Assembly: GCA_020721025.1 (NCBI GenBank)
Contig: DYNO01000017.1
Coordinates: forward strand, 1 to 28,178
DNA: 28,178 bases
Reading direction: 5' to 3'
DNA from: Thiomargarita sp.
GTDB taxonomy: Bacteria; Pseudomonadota; Gammaproteobacteria; Beggiatoales; Beggiatoaceae
The notes under the pieces: generated by a model
The model's input: the letters and a program-made list of their open reading frames with translations, nothing else
What the model was told of the DNA's origin: nothing
Database searches by the model: none
Shown here: one piece after another, positions 7,402 to 15,064 of the stretch
Layout of the letters: each line of letters begins with the position of its first letter
How positions within the stretch are numbered: the stretch's first letter is position 1
Made by a program: the position numbers and the translations under genes

Positions 7402-9777
7402 TTAAGCAGTCAATTCTACCCAACCATGCCATGAACCCAATGCGACATTTTCAGCCTGTCCCGCATAAATCAACACGCAACCGTCTGGCACACGTTCATC
7501 GATCACTAGGGGTAAACTGATTTTTGCAGCATTTTGACGCACTTGCACAACATTCGCTTCAGTTGCGCCAATTTGCGCTGCGACATTACTGTTGACATGG
7601 ACACCCTTCGCACTGGTGGCATCACGAGTGAATTGTAACGCGCTGGCACGACGCACTATCATGTCTGTTGCATAAATCGGCAATTCAGTAATCCGTTGTA
7701 AACCATCAATTTTACGAGCACTCAAATCATTTGGAACTTGCCAACTGTTTAAATTATCAGTCGTTTTTTGTCCCAACTTTTCACAGACTTCACTACGCAC
7801 TTGTTCAGAACTGTCATAATCAAAACCGCTCACATTCAACAAGTTACCCAACACTCGCAACACTTTCCAGCCCGGACGCACCTCATTTTTCGGAATCACG
7901 ACTGCGGTGAAACTCTGCCAAGTTCCAGCATTATTCACATAAGTACCTGAAGTTTCAGTGAATACGCTGATCGGTAACAACACATTGGCGTAAGTTTTCA
8001 TCGTGTCAGTCACGTAAGCGGTCAACGACACGACGAATTCCGCTTTTTGCAGATTTTCCAATGCCTTCGCGCCGTCGTAACTGTCTAATTCTGGTTCAAC
8101 GCCGAGCAGCACATAACCCTTTAAGCCCTTGTTTAACATCGTATAAGCATTCACACCGGGCGTAGAAATCGGCATTCCAGCGGCTTCACGATGGGGCAAT
8201 ACCCCTGCTAACCATGCGCCTGCACTGTTGCCCGCTTCAGCACAATAGCCCAGTTTTGCACTAGATAATTTTGCAATTGCAACTGCCAACGCACGGATTA
8301 ACGCGAATTGTGGATGAGAAGTCGCCAAATTACCCAATAAAATCAACCGATGATCGCCAGTTTCTAAACTTTGTGCCAGCGTTTGCTGTTCTTCAGTCAC
8401 TTTCGTATCGGCTAACAAATCTTCTAATTGCTGTGGAATGACATTATTTTTGCCAACGAGCAGAGCTTTCGCCACTCCTGACAAAGTTGTAATCAAATCA
8501 TTTGGTGAGGTAATGATCTGTTGTGCAATCCGCATATCGTTGAAATCATAAGCAATCGGATTGATAAACATCACTTTCGCGCCATTCATGCTCGCTTTAC
8601 GCAAACGATGATTTAACAGCGGTTGTTCCTTGCGCAAATGCGAACCGATAATCAATGCAGTGTTGCAACGTTCGATTTCAGCAATGGGCATTCCCAAATA
8701 TGGAAACAGTGGCGCATGTGCTTGATCGGCAAAGTCTATTTGATGCAAACGGTGGTCAACGCAATCACTGCCCAAACCACGAATCACGCGTTGCAATAAA
8801 TACAATTCTTCCAACGTCGCTGTCGCCGAAGCCAAGCCACCTAATTGATCTGGCTCATATTTTTCGACAATCTGCTTCATACCCGTTGCCGCGGCTTGCA
8901 ATGCGGTTTCCCAATCGGTCGGCTGCCATTGCCCCTCTTTTTTAATCATCGGCACGGTTAAGCGATCTTCCGCCGTTAAGCCTTGATAACTAAAGCGATC
9001 TCGGTCGGATAACCAGATTTCATTGATGGCTTCATTTTGTTTTGGAACGACCCGGATAATCTCGTTGCGGCGTAAATGAACGTGAATATTTGAGCCGATG
9101 CCGTCATGTGGAGCAATAGAATCAAGCTGTTGCAGTTCCCACGCCCGCGCATTGAACCGCGACGGTTTGGCAGTCAACGCACCGACCGGACAGAGATCAA
9201 TCATGTTTCCAGAAAGTTCTGAATCCACCGTTTGACCAATATAGGTGCTGATCTTGGTATGTTCGCCCCGACCCAATGCGCCAAGCTCTTGAATTCCTGC
9301 GATTTCTTGCCCAAAACGCACGCAGCGAGTACAGTGAATACAGCGGGTCATTTCTGTGGCAATCAGAGCCCCAATATTTTTGTCGAATACCACCCGTTTT
9401 TCTTCGCCATAACGAGAGGCATCCTTACCGTAACCGACGGAAATATCTTGCAATTCGCACTCGCCACCCTGATCACAAATCGGGCAATCGAGCGGATGGT
9501 TGATGAGCAAAAACTCCATGACGGCTTTCTGTGCAGTCAGGGCTTTTGGCGAACGTGTCCATACTTTCATACCGTCCATCACCGGTGTCGCACAGGCGGG
9601 AACTGGCTTCGGTGCTTTTTCCATTTCTACCAGACACATCCGGCAACTTGCCGAGACCGAAAGTTTTTCATGGTAGCAAAAACGTGGAATTTCTACGCCA
9701 TTGGCATCTGCCACTTGAATCAGCATTTGCCCAACTTCTGCTGTATAAGGTTTACCGTCTATTTCAATAGTTGCCAT
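7402..9777 (-). CDS. nuoG: NADH-quinone oxidoreductase subunit G (Fe-S cluster subunit)
   Basis: Largest peripheral-arm subunit of complex I; it carries several Fe-S clusters between the NADH site and NuoI. Ligands visible from the ATG at 9777: 2Fe-2S C34, C45, C48, C61; the His-containing 4Fe-4S set H93, C97, C100, C106; and a further 4Fe-4S set C145, C148, C151, C195. A long molybdopterin-oxidoreductase-like region follows, which in complex I is non-catalytic. I chose the internal ATG (791 residues, starting MATIEIDGK) because the upstream ATG at 9795 adds six non-conserved residues. nuoF does not precede it: about 100 bp upstream lies hepT, so this cluster begins at nuoG and nuoA-F must be elsewhere. 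Confidence 0.95.
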   Translation of the reverse strand: MATIEIDGKPYTAEVGQMLIQVADANGVEIPRFCYHEKLSVSASCRMCLVEMEKAPKPVPACATPVMDGMKVWTRSPKALTAQKAVMEFLLINHPLDCPICDQGGECELQDISVGYGKDASRYGEEKRVVFDKNIGALIATEMTRCIHCTRCVRFGQEIAGIQELGALGRGEHTKISTYIGQTVDSELSGNMIDLCPVGALTAKPSRFNARAWELQQLDSIAPHDGIGSNIHVHLRRNEIIRVVPKQNEAINEIWLSDRDRFSYQGLTAEDRLTVPMIKKEGQWQPTDWETALQAAATGMKQIVEKYEPDQLGGLASATATLEELYLLQRVIRGLGSDCVDHRLHQIDFADQAHAPLFPYLGMPIAEIERCNTALIIGSHLRKEQPLLNHRLRKASMNGAKVMFINPIAYDFNDMRIAQQIITSPNDLITTLSGVAKALLVGKNNVIPQQLEDLLADTKVTEEQQTLAQSLETGDHRLILLGNLATSHPQFALIRALAVAIAKLSSAKLGYCAEAGNSAGAWLAGVLPHREAAGMPISTPGVNAYTMLNKGLKGYVLLGVEPELDSYDGAKALENLQKAEFVVSLTAYVTDTMKTYANVLLPISVFTETSGTYVNNAGTWQSFTAVVIPKNEVRPGWKVLRVLGNLLNVSGFDYDSSEQVRSEVCEKLGQKTTDNLNSWQVPNDLSARKIDGLQRITELPIYATDMIVRRASALQFTRDATSAKGVHVNSNVAAQIGATEANVVQVRQNAAKISLPLVIDERVPDGCVLIYAGQAENVALGSWHGWVELTA

Positions 9778-9877
9778 CGTGTTAATCCATCTCAAATCTG
9801 AAAACAGCGCGATACGCCGCGAGGATGAAAAATCTACTGTTAAATTTAAAAAACTAAAAATTCGGTCATGAGTTTTT

Positions 9878-10348
9878 TTAACTAGCTTCTTGAAATTTTA
9901 AATAAAAATAATTACTGATTTGTTGACTCATTAATTTTAAAATATCAACCATCTGCATTGTCTGAATAAATAAATCTCTACGGTTTTCAATAATATAGTC
10001 ATGAGCGATCACGTTGCGTAATTCTCGAATCACCAATAATTGCTCTGCCTTGGCAACAATACCCAGTTTTTCTAAAAAATTGGCAGTGTCAATCACTGTT
10101 TTTGGCATTTCTTGCAACAAAATTAGCAGCGTTTTCACGACCTTATTGATTAAAATATCGGAAGCTCTGGCGAAACGAGCCGTAAGAGCTTCTAAACTCT
10201 CTAATTCTTCTAAATTACAATTATCTTTGTCAAGACAGGGTAAACATTTTTGATAAGAATATTCCAAGTTATCTAAAGATTTTTGTAATAAATTCAAATT
10301 GTTGTGCATCTCTTGAATGAACTTTTGTTGGCGTTCCGTAAATTTCAT
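9878..10348 (-). CDS. hepT: HepT-like HEPN RNase toxin
   Basis: A 156-residue all-helical HEPN-fold protein, toxin half of a MntA/HepT module. The catalytic RX4-6H motif is intact as R111-NVIA-H116-D-Y118. The tyrosine two residues after the histidine matches the RX4HXY form in which the partner nucleotidyltransferase adds AMP to Tyr to silence the RNase (established for studied MntA/HepT pairs). Its ATG overlaps the stop of the upstream mntA-like gene by 4 nt (ATGA), the usual antitoxin-first, coupled arrangement. Substitution by a non-toxic substrate-binding HI0074-like protein is the alternative, but the intact motif favours an RNase. Confidence 0.85.
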   Translation of the reverse strand: MKFTERQQKFIQEMHNNLNLLQKSLDNLEYSYQKCLPCLDKDNCNLEELESLEALTARFARASDILINKVVKTLLILLQEMPKTVIDTANFLEKLGIVAKAEQLLVIRELRNVIAHDYIIENRRDLFIQTMQMVDILKLMSQQISNYFYLKFQEAS

Positions 10349-10632
10349 AACAAGACTGCATCAAGTAGCGCAATTTGTTTAAATACAGTTTCATCGGCAT
10401 GTGTCAAACTGACAATATCAATTTTTTGTTCGCCAAACTGTTGATAAAAAGCCAGTTTCACTGCAAATTTTTCTTGAAACGACAGAACCCGATTTGCCAA
10501 CACTAAAATGTCAATATCGCCACCTTTTTTCATATCATCGACCCGTGAACCAAACAAATAGATATGCGATTCAGGCAGATAGGCTTGAATTTTGTGCTTC
10601 AACAGTTCAATTTGTTGTGGCGTTAAGCGCAT
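10345..10632 (-). CDS. mntA: MntA-like minimal nucleotidyltransferase antitoxin
   Basis: A 95-residue minimal nucleotidyltransferase of the DNA polymerase beta superfamily. Motif G28-S29-R-x8-D39-x-D41 (seen as FGSRVDDMKKGGDIDILV) supplies the two metal-binding aspartates, and D72 in KIDIV is the third. In characterised pairs this enzyme AMPylates and neutralises HepT. It is 15 bp downstream of a small secreted-protein gene and overlaps hepT by 4 nt. No convincing Shine-Dalgarno sequence precedes the ATG, so it may depend on upstream translation. Confidence 0.85.
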   Translation of the reverse strand: MRLTPQQIELLKHKIQAYLPESHIYLFGSRVDDMKKGGDIDILVLANRVLSFQEKFAVKLAFYQQFGEQKIDIVSLTHADETVFKQIALLDAVLL

Positions 10633-10647
10633 GATGCTGAATAAAAA

Positions 10648-11181
10648 CTATCTACGCTCACTTTCATAATAACGCGAACCATCGGCATCCAAACGATGTT
10701 GCACAAAACGTTGGTCACGAGTCGCAGTGCCTTTTACGTCCCCAATCCAACCATTGTCATACGCAACCCCGGTGCGTACCAAAATGTCATCGTAGGACAC
10801 ATGAAAGTAATTCACGTCAATGCGTCCGTTGGGATCAAACCAAATTTTTACATATAATTCAGGATTGTTGTAACTTCCCCACCACACATGTAGCGGATCA
10901 ACGTAGAAAAATCCCCATACTGCCTTGCCATCTTCACTCGCGCCACCGTATCGCCACACAGTATAGACATCCTTGGTATAACCGTCTGGGGTATCAACGA
11001 TGGCAACGATAGTTAAATCATTGTTAATTTTTTCACGATAGCCGTTATTGTTACTGGTGGCTAAGGTCGTCCAACTGTTGCTGAGTTTTTCCCGAAGACC
11101 GCTGCGTTTTTGGGTTTCTGCCTGCCCTAGCGTTGCATAACACAATATTATCAATGCGATGGCTATGATTGCATTTTTCAT
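10648..11181 (-). CDS. Exported protein of unknown function
   Basis: A 177-residue protein with a strong signal peptide (MKNAIIAIALIILCYATLGQA, cleavage likely after GQA). I do not recognise the mature part; it is rich in aromatic residues and Asp/Asn and predicted mostly beta (for example DVYTVWRYGG, VWGFFYVDPLHVWWGSY), compatible with a small periplasmic or surface beta protein. It has no cysteine after processing. I chose the ATG at 11181 rather than 11250 because GAGGTG lies just upstream of it and the longer form would put a charged tail before the signal peptide. The longer form would also overlap the cREC gene. It lies between cREC (8 bp upstream) and mntA (15 bp downstream). Confidence 0.65.
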   Translation of the reverse strand: MKNAIIAIALIILCYATLGQAETQKRSGLREKLSNSWTTLATSNNNGYREKINNDLTIVAIVDTPDGYTKDVYTVWRYGGASEDGKAVWGFFYVDPLHVWWGSYNNPELYVKIWFDPNGRIDVNYFHVSYDDILVRTGVAYDNGWIGDVKGTATRDQRFVQHRLDADGSRYYESERR

Positions 11182-11189
11182 GTTGCACC

Positions 11190-11555
11190 TCATGGTTTTT
11201 CTTGAATTAAGTCGTAACCGAAAGGAATATAAACTGCTGAATAACCGCATTCTTTAAGTTTACTGCACATCAACAAAGCTGCGCTGTCATTATAACTATG
11301 AACGATGAAATATGTCTGTTGCAAATGTTTTGGGCGATGGGTACATAAATAGCGCACGACTTCCATACCACAATCAACCCGTTGAGAATCGACATAAATT
11401 TCACCGCCCAAATCGTGATCTAACCGTATTTCATCCCATTCTGAGGCTAATTGTGCAATGCAATCTGGCGAAGTTGCCACACAAGTTGCTGCGGGATAAT
11501 GCTTCAGAAATTGTGCGGTGCGTTTGGGATCGTCGTCTAAAAATAAAATTTTCAT
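11190..11555 (-). CDS. Cyclic-phosphate processing receiver domain (cREC) protein
   Basis: A 121-residue single-domain protein of receiver fold. It starts MKILFLDDDPKRTAQF, with D7-D8-D9 and R12, and has the distinctive R-L-D46-H47-D48-L-G-G segment in place of the usual receiver phosphoacceptor loop, then IVHSYN (H86, S87, N89). This D-H-D plus H-S-x-N pattern is that of the cREC family, predicted from comparative genomics of RNA-repair systems to process cyclic phosphates on nucleic-acid ends; biochemical proof is lacking as far as I know. It follows surA by 27 bp and precedes the secreted-protein, mntA and hepT genes, so a HEPN RNase toxin is in the same presumed transcript. Confidence 0.78.
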   Translation of the reverse strand: MKILFLDDDPKRTAQFLKHYPAATCVATSPDCIAQLASEWDEIRLDHDLGGEIYVDSQRVDCGMEVVRYLCTHRPKHLQQTYFIVHSYNDSAALLMCSKLKECGYSAVYIPFGYDLIQEKP

Positions 11556-11582
11556 TGGTTGTCGTCATTTATGTGACATCGG

Positions 11583-12863
11583 TTATTTCAGATGATATTC
11601 CACATAGGCTTCATCACGAATTTGACGTAACCATGCTTGTAATTCTTCTTCGGTTTTACGTTGACGAATTTGTTGCGTGGCATTGGCGCGAATGGCTTGT
11701 TCGGTATTGTCATGTTTGCGTCGTCCCAAAACTTGCATGATGTGCCAGCCGTAACGCGATTTAAACGGTTCACTGATTTGATTCACGGGCAAATTGTTCA
11801 TGACTTCTTCCAACTCTGGGGCAAGTTCATCGGGACTGACCCAACCGACCAAACCGCCCTTCGCGGCATAAGTTTTATCGGCAGAATTGGCTTGTGCTAA
11901 TTTGGTAAAATCATCACCATTTTCAATTTGAGTTTTTAACCGTTTCAAGCGAATTTGCACGTCAGACTCGCTAACTAATTCATTGGTTTCTAATAAAATA
12001 TGCCGCATCTGCGTTTGGTTGACAATGCTCTTGCTGCTGTTGCGTTTTTCCACTAATTTGACGATATGAAAACCACTGGGATTGCGAAATGGTCCCGCTA
12101 CCTCACCCGGTTTGAGTTTCGTCACCACTTCGGCAAACAAAGAAGGAATTTCTCCCGCCTTACGCCAGCCTAAATCACCGCCTTCAATGGCTTGCTGTCC
12201 TTCAGACACGCGCAACGCCGTTTGTTGAAAATTTGCCCCAGATTTGAGTTGTGCAACGGTTTCATTCGCTTGACGTTGTTTTGCTTCAATTTGTTCTGGA
12301 GTGGCGACATCGGAAGTTGCAATGAGAATGTGCAATAAATGGTATTCTTCAACATTATCACCCTGTTGTACTTGATTGGCGATAAAATTATCAATTTCTT
12401 TTTCAGTAACGTTGATGCGACTGGCAACTTGACGTTGTTGGAGGCGCGCGAGGGTCATGTCATGTCGAATATTTTCTCGAAATTGTTCAAAGGTATAATC
12501 TCCTGTTTTCTCAACTTCCTGTTGAAACTGGGTTAAGTCCATTTTGTTTTGTGCAGCAATTTTTTGCAAACCTTCATTCAGGCTATTGTCGTCAATGATG
12601 ATGCCAGTATTTTTCGCGATTTGGATCTGTAGCCGTTGCAACACGATATGATCGAGAACTTGTTTTTCGAGTTCAGCGCGCGAGGGTGACGCAATATTTT
12701 GTTTATCTAGGCGTTCTTTTACTTGACGCACCTCTGCCTGAAGTTCAGAATTCGCGATCACTTCATCATTTACCACAGCAACAATATAATCAAGCGACTC
12801 AGCAGCAAGGGTAGATAGGGAAAAACTCAGCCATATAACAGCGAAAAAACGATGTAGTTGCAT
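11583..12863 (-). CDS. surA: Periplasmic chaperone / peptidyl-prolyl isomerase SurA
   Basis: Periplasmic folding factor for outer-membrane beta-barrel proteins. From the ATG at 12863 it has 426 residues, normal for SurA: a signal peptide (MQLHRFFAVIWLSFSLSTLAA), the N-terminal chaperone domain beginning LDYIVAVVNDEVIANSEL, then two parvulin (rotamase) domains at about residues 175-275 and 285-385. Each has the usual HIL...G-G-x-L-G-W and GFHIVKL / GWHIMQV elements. A C-terminal helix (LQAWLRQIRDEAYVEYHLK) completes the chaperone fold. A GTG at 12872 is an alternative start; neither has a clear ribosome site. It begins only about 30 bp from the 3' end of tRNA-Ser, so it probably shares that transcript. 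Confidence 0.95.
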   Translation of the reverse strand: MQLHRFFAVIWLSFSLSTLAAESLDYIVAVVNDEVIANSELQAEVRQVKERLDKQNIASPSRAELEKQVLDHIVLQRLQIQIAKNTGIIIDDNSLNEGLQKIAAQNKMDLTQFQQEVEKTGDYTFEQFRENIRHDMTLARLQQRQVASRINVTEKEIDNFIANQVQQGDNVEEYHLLHILIATSDVATPEQIEAKQRQANETVAQLKSGANFQQTALRVSEGQQAIEGGDLGWRKAGEIPSLFAEVVTKLKPGEVAGPFRNPSGFHIVKLVEKRNSSKSIVNQTQMRHILLETNELVSESDVQIRLKRLKTQIENGDDFTKLAQANSADKTYAAKGGLVGWVSPDELAPELEEVMNNLPVNQISEPFKSRYGWHIMQVLGRRKHDNTEQAIRANATQQIRQRKTEEELQAWLRQIRDEAYVEYHLK

Positions 12864-12893
12864 GATCAGCACGGAAAAATCTGTAAAAAAAAG

Positions 12894-12986
12894 TGGCGGA
12901 GAGGGCGGGATTTGAACCCGCGTGGGACGATGAAGCCCCCATCCGATTTCGAGTCGGCGCCGTTATGACCGCTTCGGTACCTCTCC
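12894..12986 (-). tRNA. tRNA-Ser (anticodon CGA)
   Basis: 93 nt read on the minus strand, with acceptor stem GGAGAGG/CCTCTCC, discriminator G and encoded CCA. The D-arm is CCG...CGG, the anticodon loop CTCGAAA gives anticodon CGA, a long variable arm is typical of serine tRNAs, and the T-arm is CGGG-TTCAAAT-CCCG. The anticodon stem has four clean pairs; the outermost position appears to be a G-A mismatch. A run of eight T follows the CCA directly. It decodes UCG. Confidence 0.95.
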
Positions 12987-13024
12987 GTGGAGTCATTTTA
13001 GAAATGCGCTTCAGATGATTCGTG

Positions 13025-13053
13025 ATTATAACGGATTTAAGGCGCAGTGACCA
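13025..13053 (-). promoter_or_regulatory. Candidate sigma-70 promoter for tRNA-Ser (and possibly surA)
   Basis: On the minus strand a perfect -10 box TATAAT (13025-13030) lies 17 bp from a partial -35 box TGGTCA (13048-13053). Transcription would begin near 13018, about 30 nt before the mature tRNA 5' end. As there is almost no room for a promoter between the tRNA and surA, this may serve both. Confidence 0.5.
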
Positions 13054-13255
13054 GCGTTGATGTGATCAATTTGGGGATTGTTTAATAAATTTTATGATGT
13101 GTAATTTCATAAATCTATAATTACCAATGGAACTTTTCTGTAACTATTGATTGCGATAGGTAAAAATTTCGTCAGATGAAAAAATGATCATCTAAATTTT
13201 GAAATGAGATGACTCGTCAGTATCGTTCAAAGTGAGCAGTGAGTCAATTCCTACG

Positions 13256-13284
13256 TTGACATTATTTAATTTGGTAGTTTTAAT
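13256..13284 (+). promoter_or_regulatory. Candidate promoter for the CDF transporter
   Basis: TTGACA (13256-13261), a 17-bp spacer, then TTTAAT (13279-13284). It would give an untranslated leader of roughly 185 nt before the ATG at 13476, including the 22-bp-period tandem repeat. Predicted from consensus match only. Confidence 0.4.
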
Positions 13285-13475
13285 CACTGTATTGGTTGCC
13301 AAGATGAAAACCTGGTCTTAGTTGCATAATTTCTCAACTGTGGGAGTTACGCAGTTCAAATCTCATGTTCTACGAGTTCGTAAAGAAAGTAAGCATTCGC
13401 GACCATGCCATGATGTAACCGCGACCACGCCATGATACTGAACACGACTGAACTTATTAAAATCAAGAAAATATC

Positions 13476-14372
13476 ATGAATTCATTACAATCTGCTGGTT
13501 TGAGTCTCGCCGTTGGGATTTTGGTTTTAACACTCAAATACCTCGCTTATATTCTCACAGGCTCGGTCGCTTTATACTCGGACGCGCTGGAATCTATTGT
13601 GAATGTTGCCGCAGCCGCCGTTGCCTTTGTCGCCTTGTGGATTGCTCGCCAACCAATGGATCGCAATCACCCTTTTGGACACACGAAGGCGGAATATTTC
13701 TCGGCTGCGTTTGAATCTATCCTCATTGTTATTGCCGCGATGATGATTATTTATGAAGCGGGAATGCACTTGTGGGCACCGGTAGCATTACAATCTGTTG
13801 GGTGGGGCGTCGCGGTTTCCTTACTTGCTTCTCTGATTAATGCCGTGCTTGCCGCATATTTGCTACAAATTGCCAAACGAACCCTTTCCCCAGCAATTAA
13901 GGCAGATGCGGTACATATTCTCAGCGATGTTGTCACTTCTACTGGAGTATTGATTGGCGTGGGATTGGCATGGTTGACAGGATGGTGGCTATTAGACCCA
14001 CTGCTTGCTTTATTGGTTGCATTCAATATTTTATGGATAGGTGCAAGTTTACTGCGTGAATCGGTGGGGGGCTTGATGGATGAAGGGGTATCAGAGGATG
14101 AATTGCAACCAATACAACAAATTATTGCTGATGAGATGCTGGGGGCATTGCAAGTTCACAGTTTGAAAACTCGGCGGGCGGGCGCGATCACCTTTGTCGA
14201 ATTTCACCTCGTTGTTCCTGCGAATATGACCGTGCAACATTCTCATGATATTTGCGACCGACTTGAACAAGCATTGCAACGTCATTCAAGTGGAATGCAA
14301 ATCAATATTCACGTTGAACCCGATAGCGAAGTGGTGCATAGCAGTTTTATCACGCCGACGTTGGATTCTTGA
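13476..14372 (+). CDS. Cation diffusion facilitator (CDF) family metal-ion transporter
   Basis: Inner-membrane divalent-metal/proton antiporter, 298 residues, the usual CDF size. There are six membrane helices in residues 1-210, then a cytoplasmic ferredoxin-like domain (about 210-290) with the conserved VHSLKTRRAGAITFVEFHLV and a C-terminal IHVEPD. The loop HPFGHTKAEYF after helix 2 is a family signature. The helix-5 metal site has the standard H-x3-D (AVHILSDV). The helix-2 site reads E-x3-N (ALESIVN) where FieF has D-x3-D and CzcD has H-x3-D, so metal preference cannot be assigned from these residues. The ribosome site is weak. It stands alone on the plus strand with its own candidate promoter. 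Confidence 0.92.
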   Translation: MNSLQSAGLSLAVGILVLTLKYLAYILTGSVALYSDALESIVNVAAAAVAFVALWIARQPMDRNHPFGHTKAEYFSAAFESILIVIAAMMIIYEAGMHLWAPVALQSVGWGVAVSLLASLINAVLAAYLLQIAKRTLSPAIKADAVHILSDVVTSTGVLIGVGLAWLTGWWLLDPLLALLVAFNILWIGASLLRESVGGLMDEGVSEDELQPIQQIIADEMLGALQVHSLKTRRAGAITFVEFHLVVPANMTVQHSHDICDRLEQALQRHSSGMQINIHVEPDSEVVHSSFITPTLDS

Positions 14373-14719
14373 ATAATTAAATCAAATCGTTCGGTCTGTA
14401 TTATTGTTTTGCAGACAATCAAAAAATTTCGATAACCCATTGCAAAATTTCATAACCATCGCTATAGTTATAGACCAAATAACGAAGAACTGTTAAACTT
14501 AGCAACAAATCTGAGATGGTGAGCGACTCTGCATTAGTTTGGCAATGATTACTTATAAATTAATGACGTAGCATAACTTACGACATGATGTGTACATCTG
14601 TATTGCAAGAATATGTTACACTAGCCATCATATTGTGTAATACCGCAAGAAATCTCTTGATATCGAATTAATGTGTTTGTCGCTGATATATCAAGATTCA
14701 GACATCAAAACAGACAAGC
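14373..14719. other. Non-coding region upstream of the ProQ-like trio
   Basis: About 350 bp, A+T-rich, with no convincing ORF. Near its right end lies a perfect 9-bp inverted repeat (14655-14663 and 14688-14696, see separate entry). A weak stem GTCTG/CAGAC near 14393-14415 could help end the upstream transporter transcript, but it lacks a proper U-tract. Confidence 0.4.
14655..14696. promoter_or_regulatory. Perfect 9-bp inverted repeat, possible operator
   Basis: TCTTGATAT (14655-14663) and ATATCAAGA (14688-14696) form perfect arms around a 24-bp spacer, ending 23-35 bp before the start of the small DNA-binding-like gene. The centre-to-centre spacing (33 bp) is close to three helical turns, which would put two dimer half-sites on the same DNA face. 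Autoregulation by the neighbouring small protein is a guess. Confidence 0.35.
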
Positions 14720-14986
14720 GTGGGTAATAAAATGATTATCGAACTTAAATCCCCAAAAGATGTTGCTACTGACGAAGCAGATGCTTTAAGCAAAAAAACC
14801 TATACTCAACCCAAATCATTTCGCTTAACCCCGGATGACAACGAATCATTGCAAAAGATTGTCAAAGCGGTTAATCGCGAAAGCCGGCGCAAGATTTCCG
14901 AAACCAAGGTCATTCAAGCGTTGATTCAGATCGGCACCAAAACCCAACCCAGCAAGTTGATCAAAGCCCTTGGTGAAATACTTTAA
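14720..14986 (+). CDS. Small basic protein, possibly DNA-binding (ribbon-helix-helix-like)
   Basis: 88 residues from a GTG at 14720; an ATG at 14732 gives 84 residues (MIIELKSPK...) and is equally possible because neither has a strong ribosome site. The middle reads PKSFRLTPDDNESLQKIVK, a short beta-like strand followed by two helices (about residues 38-60 and 60-78, with SETKVIQALIQIG). This pattern resembles ribbon-helix-helix proteins common on plasmids and in antitoxins. I do not recognise a named family. It precedes the ProQ/FinO-like gene by 78 bp on the same strand, and an inverted repeat lies upstream. Confidence 0.6.
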   Translation: MGNKMIIELKSPKDVATDEADALSKKTYTQPKSFRLTPDDNESLQKIVKAVNRESRRKISETKVIQALIQIGTKTQPSKLIKALGEIL

Positions 14987-15064
14987 CACGGTACCATTCG
15001 TACCATTATTCTGTTGGTTGGCATTTACACAGCGTAGTAGAGAATTTGGGGAGGAATATTAGTA

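Larger units (their letters stand above)
12990..13475. other. Non-coding region between tRNA-Ser and the CDF gene
   Basis: About 490 bp with no convincing gene. Besides the tRNA promoter it holds a candidate plus-strand promoter (see 13256-13284) and an imperfect tandem repeat of 16 bp at 13399-13414 and 13421-13436 (GCGACCAtGCCATGAT / GCGACCAcGCCATGAT, period 22 bp) just before the transporter gene. I recognise no riboswitch in it. Confidence 0.5.

Noticed and set aside
9232..9801. 189-codon plus-strand frame opposite nuoG
   Set aside because: It mirrors the well-conserved cysteine-rich part of nuoG, has many His/Cys/Phe from reverse reading, no family resemblance and no ribosome site.
9846..9881. 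A/T inverted repeat TTAAAAAACT ... AGTTTTTTTAA at the end of hepT
   Set aside because: Only weak A-T pairing and overlapping the hepT stop; not a credible terminator.
11312..11740. 142-codon plus-strand frame spanning the cREC gene and the surA end
   Set aside because: Antisense to two recognised genes and not protein-like.
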